Below, in pieces: positions 9,012 through 18,500 of a stretch of 64,000 bases of DNA. The notes under the pieces were generated by a model. That model made no database searches and had not been told where the DNA came from. It worked only from the letters and a program-made list of their open reading frames with translations. Source of the stretch: Paenarthrobacter ureafaciens (GTDB lineage: Bacteria; Actinomycetota; Actinomycetes; Actinomycetales; Micrococcaceae); assembly GCF_004028095.1 (NCBI RefSeq), contig NZ_SBHM01000006.1:496001-560000 (forward strand). Reading direction: 5' to 3'. The first letter of the stretch is position 1. Every line of letters starts with the position of its first letter. Made by a program: the position numbers and the translations under genes.

Positions 9012-9884
9012 ATGCCACACCCTGGCTGGAGCGTTTTCCGCTTTGAGGGGATCGGCACCTCGTGGGAGATTGCTACGCCGGATCATCTGCCGGAGCAGCT
9101 CAGGGACGAATTACTGGAAACCGTCGCCGTTTATGACCGGACATATTCGAGGTTCCGTGCGGACTCGCTTGTGTCGCAACTCGCACAGGCCCCCGGCACC
9201 ATCGCCCTCCCCCGGCATGCCGCCGGGCTTCGTGACCTGTACTCGGAGCTCTATCGTCTCAGCCGCGGTGCCATGACTCCCCTCATCGGTCCCAGCCTGG
9301 AACGCCTGGGCTATGGCGCCGGCTACAGCCTGGTTCCTTCCGGGAGTCCCGTTGCCGCCCGTGGTTGGGAGGAACTCCTGGAATGGAATGCAACCTCGCT
9401 GACCGCCAAGGAACCGGTCATCCTGGATATCGGTGCGGCGGGAAAGGGACAGCTGGTTGATCTCCTGGCCGGGGTCCTGCGTTCTCATGGCCGCACCGAT
9501 TTCCTGGTCGATGGAAGCGGCGACATGCTGCACGGCGGAAGCCGGCCCGTGACAGTGGCGCTTGAGCATCCATACAACCCCAGGCAGGCGATCGGCACCG
9601 TGGAACTGGACAATGCCGCCCTTTGCGCCTCGGCTGCCAACCGCAGGGCTTGGGGGGACGGACTGCACCACGTCCTCGACGGAAGAACGGGGCAACCCAT
9701 CAGGACCATCGTTGCTTCCTGGACCATCGCAGCAACGGCCATGGAGGCTGATGCGCTGGCCACGGCGCTCTTCATGGTGGAACCGGGCACACTCGAGGAT
9801 TCCTTCGACTTCGAATGGCTCCGTGTGTTCTCCACCGGGAGTGCCACGTTTTCACCCGGTTTCGAGGGGAGACTGTTCACATGA
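9012..9884 (+). CDS. apbE: FAD:protein FMN transferase ApbE
   Basis: Transfers FMN from FAD to Ser/Thr of target proteins, a post-translational flavinylation. 290 residues, slightly short for ApbE. Typical motifs: VDGSGDML (about 163-170), HHVLDGRTGQPI (about 218-229), and a C-terminal AATAMEADALATALF. No obvious signal peptide, unlike many Gram-negative ApbE proteins, so it may act inside or be only peripherally attached. It sits between the FMN-binding lipoprotein and the membrane electron carrier, which are its likely substrates. Stop overlaps the next ATG (ATGA), so translation is coupled. Confidence 0.92.
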   Translation: MPHPGWSVFRFEGIGTSWEIATPDHLPEQLRDELLETVAVYDRTYSRFRADSLVSQLAQAPGTIALPRHAAGLRDLYSELYRLSRGAMTPLIGPSLERLGYGAGYSLVPSGSPVAARGWEELLEWNATSLTAKEPVILDIGAAGKGQLVDLLAGVLRSHGRTDFLVDGSGDMLHGGSRPVTVALEHPYNPRQAIGTVELDNAALCASAANRRAWGDGLHHVLDGRTGQPIRTIVASWTIAATAMEADALATALFMVEPGTLEDSFDFEWLRVFSTGSATFSPGFEGRLFT

Positions 9885-11380
9885 ACACCATGAAGGCCCG
9901 TTTGGACACCTGGCTGGGCCGCTTCACCATGTACCGCCTGATCCTGTGGGTCCTGGGAACCCTGGTGGCGTACAGCCTCCTGTTGAACGTGCTGGGATGG
10001 TTGACCTTCGGCCTTCCGCAGATGCTGGTGCACCTGGTGCTGTGCCTGGCCCTGAGCTACGGCTCCAGCCGCCTGCTCGCGCTCCTTTTCCGGACGAAGG
10101 CCCATCCGGATTCCTCCCTCATTACCGGGCTGCTGATCTACTTCCTTTTCTGGCCAACGTTCGTCCCCACGGACATGGCCGGTGTTGCGCTCGCCTGCGT
10201 GCTGGCCAGCGCGTCCAAGTTCGCCCTGGCGTTCCGGGGGCGGCACATCTTCAACCCGGCAGCCGCAGGTGCGTTCCTCACCGGGCTGACCGGACTGAAT
10301 ATCGCCACGTGGTGGGCGGCAACCCCGGCGATGCTCTGGCTCTTGGTTCCGGGAGTCCTGGCTGTTCTGTACCGCATCCGGAAATTGTTAATGGCCGGCG
10401 TTTTCATGGTGGTGGCAACAGGCGTCGTGTTTGCGGAATTGGTGAGCCGCAGCATGACCGTCGGTCAGGCGTTGTGGCAACCCCTGGCGCAACGGCCCCT
10501 GCTGTTCTTTGCCGGTTTCATGCTCTCCGAGCCGCTCACGCTGCCCCCGCGCCGGTGGCAGCAACTCGGCCTCGCCGCCGTCGTCGGGATTGTTTTCGCT
10601 GTGCCTTACAACCTTGGTTTCGTGGCCAACTCTCCGGAACTGGCGCTGCTGTTGGGTAACCTCGCAGCTTTCTTCCTCGGCCAGCGGGGCCGCGTGGAAC
10701 TGGTGTTCAAGGGTTCCAAACCGCTGACTCCGGGCACCACCGAGTTCCGTTTCGAGCCGCAACGTCCCGTCCGGTACGCCGCAGGCCAGTTCATGGAGCT
10801 GAACCTCCCGCATCCGGACCGCAATGGGAAGGGCATGCGTCGGGTCTTCAGCATCACGAGCCCTCCCGGGGCGCCTGAAGTAACGTTCGGCGTTGGCACC
10901 GGAGAACCGCTGTCCCCGGCCAAGAAGACGCTGCTGGGCCTGCAGCCCGGCGACACGGTGGGCGCCACCGCCGTCGGCGGCGATTTCCTGCTGCCGCGCG
11001 ACCCGGGAGCCCCGGTCCTCCTGATCGCGGCGGGCATCGGGATCACCCCTTTCCTGTCCCAGCTGGCGTCCGGCGGGGAGCGGGATACCGTGGTGCTGTA
11101 TTTGGCCCGGAGCCGCGCCGAGCTGGCCGCCTGTGAACAGTTGGAAAAGTCCGGGGCCCGGGTGGTTGCGCGGCTTGCGGACGGTTCGGCTCCGCCGGAG
11201 TTCATGGACGACGCCGGTACGCCCCGCATCGACGCAAGGCGCCTTCAGGAGCTGGTTCCGGATATCCGGGACCGCGCCGTCTATATTTCCGGCTCCCCGA
11301 AGAACGTCCAGGACCTGCGGGCGGTGGCCCGGGCAGCAGGGGCCAGGAAGATCCACGTGGATTCCTTTGCCGGATACTGA
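9881..11380 (+). CDS. RnfD/NqrB-like membrane protein fused to a flavin reductase
   Basis: Predicted to carry electrons from NAD(P)H through the membrane. 499 residues. The first 270 or so hold 8-9 hydrophobic segments like RnfD/NqrB (RGRHIFNPAAAGAFLTGL). The rest is a ferredoxin-NADP reductase-type module with FAD motif RRVFSIT (about 320-326), the NAD loop IAAGIGITPFLSQL and a C-terminal FAGY. The start ATG overlaps the apbE stop. No Fe-S cysteine cluster is visible. Together with the FMN lipoprotein and ApbE it forms a compact three-gene extracytoplasmic electron-transfer unit; the final acceptor is not encoded here. Confidence 0.88.
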   Translation: MNTMKARLDTWLGRFTMYRLILWVLGTLVAYSLLLNVLGWLTFGLPQMLVHLVLCLALSYGSSRLLALLFRTKAHPDSSLITGLLIYFLFWPTFVPTDMAGVALACVLASASKFALAFRGRHIFNPAAAGAFLTGLTGLNIATWWAATPAMLWLLVPGVLAVLYRIRKLLMAGVFMVVATGVVFAELVSRSMTVGQALWQPLAQRPLLFFAGFMLSEPLTLPPRRWQQLGLAAVVGIVFAVPYNLGFVANSPELALLLGNLAAFFLGQRGRVELVFKGSKPLTPGTTEFRFEPQRPVRYAAGQFMELNLPHPDRNGKGMRRVFSITSPPGAPEVTFGVGTGEPLSPAKKTLLGLQPGDTVGATAVGGDFLLPRDPGAPVLLIAAGIGITPFLSQLASGGERDTVVLYLARSRAELAACEQLEKSGARVVARLADGSAPPEFMDDAGTPRIDARRLQELVPDIRDRAVYISGSPKNVQDLRAVARAAGARKIHVDSFAGY

Positions 11381-11461
11381 GGCCGGGCGGCGGTTTTCCT
11401 TTGCGACGCGCGTACTGCTAAGCTCTAGGACGTCCCACCGGCAACGGAGGGAACCCCGGTT

Positions 11462-11534
11462 GCCCTCGTAGCTCAGGGGATAGAGCGTCTGCCTCCGGAG
11501 CAGAAGGCCGTAGGTTCGAATCCTATCGAGGGCA
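11462..11534 (+). tRNA. tRNA-Arg (anticodon CCG)
   Basis: 73 nt, cloverleaf complete: acceptor GCCCTCG/CGAGGGC, D arm GCTC/GAGC, anticodon stem TCTGC/GCAGA around loop CTCCGGA (anticodon CCG, reads CGG), T arm with TTCGAAT, discriminator A. The 3' CCA is not encoded. Followed at once by a strong terminator. Confidence 0.97.
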
Positions 11535-11540
11535 CAATCA

Positions 11541-11580
11541 ATACCCCGCCAGTGCAGCTGGCGGGGTATTTTTTCTTTTC
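11541..11580 (+). terminator. Rho-independent terminator of tRNA-Arg
   Basis: Perfect 12-bp stem (ATACCCCGCCAG / CTGGCGGGGTAT, loop TGCAG) followed by TTTTTCTTTT. It starts 7 nt after the tRNA. Confidence 0.93.
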
Positions 11581-11732
11581 CCGCGGTGATCCCCGGCGGA
11601 AGACAACCCGGGTGGCCGCTATCACTTCAAGGCTTGCCGGAGCGCACCCGAAGAAAATGTCAGCGCCCGAACCTAGGCTGATCACAGTAGCCAACCGCCT
11701 CGCGCGGGCCGCTGACAACAAAGGGGTATACC

Positions 11733-12776
11733 GTGATCTGTTCCATCGTCCCTCCTTACCTGCTTAGGCGCCTTGCGGCCCAGGATGAACCGCGGCTGCG
11801 TGCCGTAGCTGTGGCAGCCAAGGAATCCCTGCTGCACATCAAGGAGCTGCAGGCAGTCAGGTCGGCGCCCGCGCCCGCAGCCCGCCCGGCGGCCCGGCAA
11901 GCCCGCCCGGGTGGTCCCCACCGGACGATCTACGATGCCCAAGGGGTGGAGCAGCTGCCGGGAAAGCTGGTCCGAAAGGAAGGCGCTGCCGCCACCGGCG
12001 ATGTAGCGGCGGACGAAGCCTATGAGGGCCTGGGCAGCACGTACAGCCTTTATGCGGACGTCTTTGGCCGGGACTCAATCGACGGCGCAGGGCTCCCACT
12101 GGACGCCACTGTCCATTACGGGAGGCTGTATGACAACGCCTTCTGGGACGGGCAGCAGATGGTTTTCGGCGACGGTGACGGGGAGGTTTTCCAGCGTTTC
12201 ACCAAGTCCCTCAGCGTCATCGGACACGAACTGGCCCACGGCGTCACCCAGTTCACCGCGGGTTTGGCCTACCGCAACCAGGCCGGTGCCCTGAACGAGT
12301 CCATGTCGGATGTCTTCGGGGTCCTGGTGGAACAGTACTTCAAGAAGCAAAGCGCTTCGGAAGCCAACTGGTTGATCGGCGAGGGCCTGTTCACCAACCA
12401 CGTACAGGGCGTCGCGCTGCGGTCCATGAAGGCTCCCGGCACGGCATACGATGACGACGTTCTGGGCAAGGATCCGCAACCCGATTCCATGGACACCTAC
12501 GTCCGCACCAGCGCGGACAACGGCGGGGTTCACATCAATTCGGGCATTCCCAACAAGGCGTTCTACGTGGTCGCTTCGGAGCTCGGCGGCAACGCCTGGG
12601 AGGCTCCGGGCCAGATCTGGTACGGGACCCTGACCAGCGGCACCCTGCCACCTGCCTGCACCTTCGGCAAGTTCGCACGGACCACGCTGGCAACGGCGGA
12701 GGAACTGTTCGGTGCGGGGTCGGCGGAGCATGACGCCGTCCGCAAGGCGTGGGACACTGTGAAGGTCAGGGTTTAG
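11733..12776 (+). CDS. Protealysin-like M4 metallopeptidase
   Basis: Zinc endopeptidase of the thermolysin family. 347 residues from GTG 11733, with AAAGGGG as ribosome site. Starts ICSIVPPYLLRRLA, the short PPY-type propeptide of protealysins, and has no signal peptide, which fits the protealysin group. Zinc/catalytic motif GHELAHGVTQFT with H165-E166-x-x-H169, third zinc ligand Glu189 in ALNESMSD, and downstream NGGVHINSGIPNKAFY including the active-site His. Followed by an emfourin-like gene, the same two-gene arrangement described in Serratia. An Ala/Pro/Arg-rich linker separates propeptide and catalytic domain. Confidence 0.93.
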   Translation: MICSIVPPYLLRRLAAQDEPRLRAVAVAAKESLLHIKELQAVRSAPAPAARPAARQARPGGPHRTIYDAQGVEQLPGKLVRKEGAAATGDVAADEAYEGLGSTYSLYADVFGRDSIDGAGLPLDATVHYGRLYDNAFWDGQQMVFGDGDGEVFQRFTKSLSVIGHELAHGVTQFTAGLAYRNQAGALNESMSDVFGVLVEQYFKKQSASEANWLIGEGLFTNHVQGVALRSMKAPGTAYDDDVLGKDPQPDSMDTYVRTSADNGGVHINSGIPNKAFYVVASELGGNAWEAPGQIWYGTLTSGTLPPACTFGKFARTTLATAEELFGAGSAEHDAVRKAWDTVKVRV

Positions 12777-12853
12777 CCCAGTCGGCGGGACTTCCATCCT
12801 TGCGGCAGTCTTGCCTGGGCAACCACCGGACCGTGGAGCAGGATCAGCCGGAC

Positions 12854-13156
12854 ATGAAGATAACCGTCCAACGCAGTGGGGGCATTGCAGCCATGACCCG
12901 CGTCTGGAGCGTGAACGCGGCCTCCCCCGACCAGAAGGAACGCTGGCTCCCGATCGTGGAAGCCTGCCCGTGGGAAGAAGCCAAGAGCCGGGCACTGACA
13001 AGCAACGAACCCGACCGCTTCATGTACTCAATCCGCGCGGGCCAACACCGCGCCACCCTGCCGGAGGGCGCTGTCACCGGCCCCTGGCAGGAACTGGTGG
13101 AATGCGCCAAGGCGGAGGGCTCCGAGTCCACGGGGCACCGGGGTACCCGCCGCTGA
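12854..13156 (+). CDS. Emfourin-like inhibitor of M4 peptidases
   Basis: 100 residues, no signal peptide. N-terminus MKITVQRSGGIAAMTRVW matches the start pattern I recall for emfourin, the protein inhibitor encoded with protealysin in Serratia. The rest (SIRAGQHRATLPEGAVTGPW, ELVECAK) has the alternating character of that small beta-rich family. It lies 77 nt downstream of the M4 peptidase in the same direction, which strongly supports the call. Inhibition of the neighbouring protease is inferred. Overlapping longer frames in the same region are not convincing. Confidence 0.85.
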   Translation: MKITVQRSGGIAAMTRVWSVNAASPDQKERWLPIVEACPWEEAKSRALTSNEPDRFMYSIRAGQHRATLPEGAVTGPWQELVECAKAEGSESTGHRGTRR

Positions 13157-13193
13157 ATCAGTTGAATGGCCGGGCGCTTTGATCGGCCCCGGG

Positions 13194-14162
13194 TTAGACA
13201 ACCCCTGCCAACTGGCCGCGGAAGGCCCTGCGATAGCTTTGCGGACTCGTGTCCAACACCTTGGCGAAGTGGTGCCGCAGCAGGACGGAATGGCCGAACC
13301 CTGCTTCGCGGGCAACTTCGTCGATATTCAACTCCGTGGTCTCCAACAGTTCCTGGGCCCGGAGAACCCTTTGGGAGTTGAGCCAGGCAGCGGGAGTGGC
13401 ACCTGTCTCAGCCCTGAACTTACGGGCAAAAGTCCGCGGTGACATGTGGAGCCGTGCCGCGAGGTCATTGACACTGTGCTCCTGGTCAAGGTGTTGCACC
13501 ATCCAGCGCAGGAGCGCCTCCATGGGCGCCGAACCGCACGTGGGCATGGGCCGGTCAATGAACTGCGCCTGGCCGCCGTCACGGTGCGGAGGAACCACCA
13601 TGTCCCGGGCGATGGCCGCCGCAACGTTGGCGCCCAGCTCCACCCGGACCAGGTGCAGGCACGCGTCGATGCCGGCGGCCGTTCCCGCGCTGGTGATGAT
13701 GTTCCCGTCCTGGACGTAAAGGACGTTCTCGTCCACCTTGGCCCCTGGGTACTTCGCAGCGAGCTCCTGCGAGTAGCGCCAGTGCGTGGTGCAACGGCGT
13801 CCTTCCAGGAGACCCGCTTTGGCCAGGGCGAACGCCCCCGAGCAGATCGACATCACCCAAGCACCGCGTGCCTGTGCCGCACGGAGCGCCTCATGGACGG
13901 ACTCAGGAACATCGCGGTCCGCACCAAAGGGCGACATGATCACGAGGTCCGCATCAGCTGCCGCTTCCAAGCCCAGATTGACGTGCAGCGACAATCCGGA
14001 TTTCATCCGCACATCGCCAGGCTCCGGCGCGCAGACCCTGAAATCAAACGCCGGGACCCCCGCTCCGCGGTCCGACCTGTCGATGCCGAAGACCTCGAAT
14101 GCAGTCCCGAACTCAAAGAGTGAAAAGTTGGGAACCACGATCACTGCTACTGATTTCAACAT
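13194..14162 (-). CDS. GlxA-type AraC-family regulator with DJ-1/PfpI domain
   Basis: 322 residues from ATG 14162 (MLKSVAVIVVPNFSLFEF). N-terminal class I glutamine-amidotransferase-like domain (about 1-190) with the nucleophile-elbow MSICSGAFALAKAGL containing the conserved Cys. C-terminal AraC helix-turn-helix (about 220-320; LAARLHMSPRTFARKF and ELLETTELNIDEVAREAGFG). Members usually act as transcription activators of catabolic genes; the amidase-like domain is a ligand sensor rather than an enzyme. Convergent with the emfourin gene. The target and ligand cannot be read from the sequence. The frame is open for 200 codons upstream, but nothing there looks like protein of this family. Confidence 0.92.
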   Translation of the reverse strand: MLKSVAVIVVPNFSLFEFGTAFEVFGIDRSDRGAGVPAFDFRVCAPEPGDVRMKSGLSLHVNLGLEAAADADLVIMSPFGADRDVPESVHEALRAAQARGAWVMSICSGAFALAKAGLLEGRRCTTHWRYSQELAAKYPGAKVDENVLYVQDGNIITSAGTAAGIDACLHLVRVELGANVAAAIARDMVVPPHRDGGQAQFIDRPMPTCGSAPMEALLRWMVQHLDQEHSVNDLAARLHMSPRTFARKFRAETGATPAAWLNSQRVLRAQELLETTELNIDEVAREAGFGHSVLLRHHFAKVLDTSPQSYRRAFRGQLAGVV

Positions 14163-14243
14163 ATTTCCAGTGTGGCAGAAATTTGTTCTTTTGGGGCATT
14201 TCTGCCACTGTTTCTTGGTCCTCGCCAAGCGCAGGATTGAGTC

Positions 14244-14414
14244 ATGGAAATCTTCGGAATCATCCTCTTCGTAGTCCTCGTTACCGCAGTCGCAGCGACC
14301 GTCAGCGCGCTGCTCCGGGACGGCCGCGGACACTATCCTCCGGTCAACTCCAAGGAGCCCTGGAGCGCCGTCGACGCTCCCAGCAGCCCCTACTGGAACC
14401 CGCGGATTTACTGA
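14244..14414 (+). CDS. Small single-pass membrane protein, function unknown
   Basis: 56 residues: MEIFGIILFVVLVTAVAATV forms one transmembrane helix, then SALLRDGRGHYPPVNSKEP and an aromatic tail ending SPYWNPRIY. A ribosome site CAGGATTGAG precedes the ATG by a few bases. Codon positions show the strong third-position G/C of the neighbours, which supports real coding. Divergent from the GlxA-type regulator (81 nt between start codons), so it may share its control region. I believe similar small proteins occur in other Arthrobacter, but this was not checked. Confidence 0.7.
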   Translation: MEIFGIILFVVLVTAVAATVSALLRDGRGHYPPVNSKEPWSAVDAPSSPYWNPRIY

Positions 14415-14458
14415 CCTGCCGGCCGTCCCTGGCAACAGGTCACAGCCCGATCCACCCA

Positions 14459-14505
14459 ACGCCCGCCATGGCCGGAGTACTGCAGACTTCCGGAAGGCGG
14501 GCGTT
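14459..14505. terminator. Possible hairpin terminator
   Basis: Ten-base inverted repeat AACGCCCGCC / GGCGGGCGTT with a 27-nt loop, 45 nt after the small membrane protein. A run of T is missing, so this is only a candidate. Confidence 0.35.
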
Positions 14506-14566
14506 CCTATGTCCAGCGGCACCCCTAAGCGTGGGACGCCCTTGTGCGGGCCGGCGCGGCTTCGGC

Positions 14567-14572
14567 TAGATT
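14567..14572 (+). promoter_or_regulatory. -10 box of the WYL regulator
   Basis: TAGATT followed by 7 nt and the ATG of the WYL-domain gene. No Shine-Dalgarno is present, so the transcript is probably leaderless. Confidence 0.5.
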
Positions 14573-14579
14573 CACGAGC

Positions 14580-15572
14580 ATGATCCAAACCTCCGCCCGG
14601 CTCCTCCAACTCTTGTCCCTGTTGCAGGTGCGCCGCGAATGGACCGGGCCGGCGCTGGCTGAGCGCATGGGCGTCACGGAACGTACCGTGCGCCGGGATA
14701 TCGAGAAGCTGCGGAACCTCGGCTATCCCATCCACGCCTCGCCCGGCATCGCGGGCGGCTACCAACTCGGCGCCGGTGCGCAACTGCCTCCACTGCTCCT
14801 TGACGACAATGAGGCATTGGCGGTTGCCCTTGGCCTGAACTCCGTTGCTGCCGGGCCGGTGGCCGGCATCGGCGAAGCCTCGGTGCGCGCCCTGACCAAG
14901 CTCGAGCAGGTGTTGCCCTCCCGGCTCCGTTCGAGGTTCGCCATGCTCAAGGGCGCCGTCACCGCGCTTCCCAGCAACGCCGCTTCCGTGGACCCCCAGC
15001 AGTTGACGGTCCTGTCCTCGGCGATTGCCGACCGCCGCCAGGTGTCCTTTGACTACGTCACGTCCGAGGGCGAATCGTCCAGCCGCTTGGTGGAACCGTA
15101 CAGGCTGGTTGACACGGGACGCCGTTGGTACCTCGTAGCCTGGGACGTCGGGCGCGAGGACTGGCGAGCCTTCCGTGCAGACCGCATTGCCTCCCTGCCC
15201 AGCGAACGCAAGCGCTATGAACCTCGGCCGCTACCGGCTGAGGACTTGGCCGCCTATGTCCAGCAGTCGATCACCCGTTCGCCGTACAGGTTCGACGTCG
15301 TCGTGCGGCTGCATGCGCCGCTCGCCGAGGTTGCCGCCGTCGTCGGTCCGCACCTTGCTTCCCTTACGGCAGAAAGTCCCACCAGCACCATCCTTCGCGC
15401 CGGTTGGGACAACCTGGCCGCACCGGTAGCCCAGCTGGCAGCCCTGGACATGGATTTCGAGATCATCGAACCCGTCGAGTTCACATCGTTCGCCCTGCGC
15501 CTGTCCCGCCGGCTCAAAGCAGCGGCCGGGAACGTGACTGACGCCGCAGAGGACACTCTCCCCCGGCAGTAG
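14580..15572 (+). CDS. WYL-domain transcriptional regulator
   Basis: 330 residues. N-terminal DeoR-type winged helix (about 5-60; LAERMGVTERTVRRDIEKL), then the WYL domain (about 135-220) including VEPYRLVDTGRRWYLVAWD and FRADRIASL, and a C-terminal WCX-like extension. Such proteins act as repressors or activators whose WYL domain binds nucleic acid or nucleotide ligands. Starts at ATG 14580, 7 nt after TAGATT, with no Shine-Dalgarno. Immediately upstream of hrpA (13-nt gap), possibly co-transcribed. Ligand unknown. Confidence 0.93.
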   Translation: MIQTSARLLQLLSLLQVRREWTGPALAERMGVTERTVRRDIEKLRNLGYPIHASPGIAGGYQLGAGAQLPPLLLDDNEALAVALGLNSVAAGPVAGIGEASVRALTKLEQVLPSRLRSRFAMLKGAVTALPSNAASVDPQQLTVLSSAIADRRQVSFDYVTSEGESSSRLVEPYRLVDTGRRWYLVAWDVGREDWRAFRADRIASLPSERKRYEPRPLPAEDLAAYVQQSITRSPYRFDVVVRLHAPLAEVAAVVGPHLASLTAESPTSTILRAGWDNLAAPVAQLAALDMDFEIIEPVEFTSFALRLSRRLKAAAGNVTDAAEDTLPRQ

Positions 15573-15585
15573 ACTGGCCTGAGCC

Positions 15586-18500
15586 ATGACAATTCATATC
15601 TCCTACCCCGCTGAGCTGCCGGTATCCGAGCGCCGCGAGGATCTGATGGCGGCCATCGCCGCAAACCAGGTGACCATCATTGCCGGCGAGACCGGTTCGG
15701 GCAAAACCACCCAGATCCCCAAAATGTGCCTTGAACTGGGCTTGGGCGAGCAGGGCCTGATCGGTCACACACAGCCCAGGCGCCTCGCGGCCAGGACGGT
15801 TGCCGAACGCATCGCTTCCGAACTCGGCGTGGAGATCGGCCAGGAAGTGGGCTTCCAGGTCCGGTTCACCGGCGAGGTCAGTGCCGCCACCAAGGTCAAG
15901 CTGATGACCGACGGCATCCTGCTCGCGGAGATCCAGCGGGACAAGCTGTTGCGCAAATACAGCACGATCATCATTGACGAGGCCCATGAACGGAGCCTCA
16001 ACATCGACTTCATTCTCGGCTACCTCAAGCGGATACTCCCCCAGCGGCCGGACCTGAAAGTCATCATCACCTCGGCAACCATCGATCCCGAACGCTTCGC
16101 GAGCCACTTTGGCACCGACACCGCCCCCGCCCCGATCATCGAGGTTTCCGGGCGGACGTATCCGGTCGAAATCCGCTACCGTCCCCTGTCCCAGCCGGCG
16201 AACCCCGATGCCGAAGAGTCGGACGACGAACTCGAAGAGGACCGGGATCCGCTGGATGCGGTCTGCGACGCCGTGGATGAACTCGCCCAAGAGGCTCCGG
16301 GAGACATCCTGGTCTTCTTCTCCGGCGAGCGCGAGATCCGCGATGCCGCCGAGGCCATCAACGGCCGTATCCAAAGCAACCGCCGCCTTGCCGGGACGGA
16401 AGTACTGCCGTTGTATGCGCGGTTGAGCCTGCAGGAACAGCACAGGGTTTTCAACCCCGGTGGCAAACGGCGCATCATCCTGGCCACGAACGTCGCCGAG
16501 ACATCGCTGACAGTCCCCGGCATCAAGTACGTCATCGACACCGGAACAGCGCGAGTTTCCCGCTATTCGCACCGGACCAAGGTTCAACGCCTGCCGATCG
16601 AACGTGTTTCGCAGGCCTCGGCCAACCAGCGGTCCGGCCGCTGCGGGCGAGTGTCCGAAGGTATTGCCATCCGGCTCTACTCGGAAGAGGACTTCGAGTC
16701 CCGTCCGCAGTTCACGGACCCGGAGATCCTGCGGACCAACCTCGCCGCCGTCATCCTTCAGATGACCGCCATGGGCGTTGCCCGCAGCCCCAAGGATGTG
16801 GAGAACTTCCCGTTCGTGGAGCCTCCGGAGTCGCGGGCAATCAACGACGGCGTCACCCTCCTCCGCGAGCTGGGCGCCCTCAGCGTTGCCAAGCCCGAGG
16901 GACCTGCGGCCCCGTCAGCCGGAAAGCAAGGCAAGAACCGGGGCGGACGCGGCCCGGGCCGTGATGGCGGCGGCCTGACGGCCATCGGGCAAAAGCTTGC
17001 GCAGCTCCCGGTCGACCCCCGCCTTGGGCGCATGATCGTGGAGGCCGGCAAACGTGGATGCGTGCGCGAAGTCATGATCCTCGCAGCTGCCCTGACCATC
17101 CAGGATCCCCGCGAGCGCCCCACCGATAAGCAGCAGCTCGCGGCGGAAAAGCACGCCCGCTTCCGTGACGAGAACTCCGACTTCACCGGCTACCTGAATC
17201 TGTGGAACTACGTGCAGGAAAAGCAGCGGGAGTTGTCCTCCACGCAGTTCCGCAGGTTGTGCCGCACCGAGTTCATCAACTACCTGCGGGTCCGGGAGTG
17301 GCAAGACCTCTTCACCCAGCTTCGCCAGTTGGCGAAACCGTTGGGAATCACCCTCGACACCAAACGCGAGGCCGATCCCGTAGGCCACCACGACGATATC
17401 CACATCAGCTTGCTGTCGGGTCTGTTGAGCCACATCGGCGTCCTCGACGAGCGCAAGCGCGAATACGCCGGGGCCCGCGGCACCCGCTTCGCCATCTTCC
17501 CGGGATCGGCCTTGTTCAAGAAGTCGCCGGCTTTCGTCATGGCGGCCGAACTGGTGGAGACCAGCAGGCTATGGGCACGCGTCGCGGCGAAGTTCGATCC
17601 GTTGTGGGCAGAGCTCGTTGCCCCGCACCTGGTCAAACGCTCCTACAGCGAACCGCACTGGTCATCCCGCCAAGGCGCCGTTCTGGCCCATGAAAAAGTG
17701 ACCCTTTACGGCGTGCCGATCATCCCGGACCGCAGGGTCAACTACGGCCGCATTGACCGCGAACTCTCGCGCGAGCTGTTCATCCGTCACGCCTTGGTTG
17801 AAGGTGAGTGGCGGACCCACCACAAGTTCTTCCACCGGAACCGCGCACTGCTCCAGGAAGTCGAAGAGCTGGAGACCCGCATGAGGCGGCGTGACATCCT
17901 GGTGGATGACCAGACGCTCTTTGAGTTCTACGATGCCCGGGTGGGTCCGGACGTTGTGTCCGAGCGCCATTTCGACAAGTGGTGGAAAGAGGCCCGCCAG
18001 GCCGATCCCGCGCTGTTGGACTTCGACGAATCGCTCCTCATGAACGAGGACGCCGAGGGCCTCGACGAATCCGCGTATCCCAAGGTATGGCGCCACAAAG
18101 GCTTCGAACTGCCGCTGAGCTACGAGTTCCACCCTGTGGCACCGGGATCGGCGCCCAACCCCTCCGACGGCGTCACCGCCGAGGTTCCGGTCCTGTTCCT
18201 GAACCAAATGGATGATGCCCCCTTCCGTTGGCAGATCCCCGGCCAACGCGTGGACCTGGTCACTGCCTTGATCAAGTCCCTTCCCAAGCAGATCCGCAAG
18301 AACTTCGTCCCGGCTCCGGATGTCGCCCGGCAGGCCACTGCCGCGTTGGAGAAGGACTTTGATCCCGCCACGGACGAACTTGAGCCATCCCTTGAGCTGG
18401 TTCTGCGCCGGCTGCGTGGCCACATCATTCCGCCCGGTTCCTGGAACTGGGATGCCGTCCCCCAGCACCTCCGCGTGAGCTTCAAGGTAGTGGACAGCAG

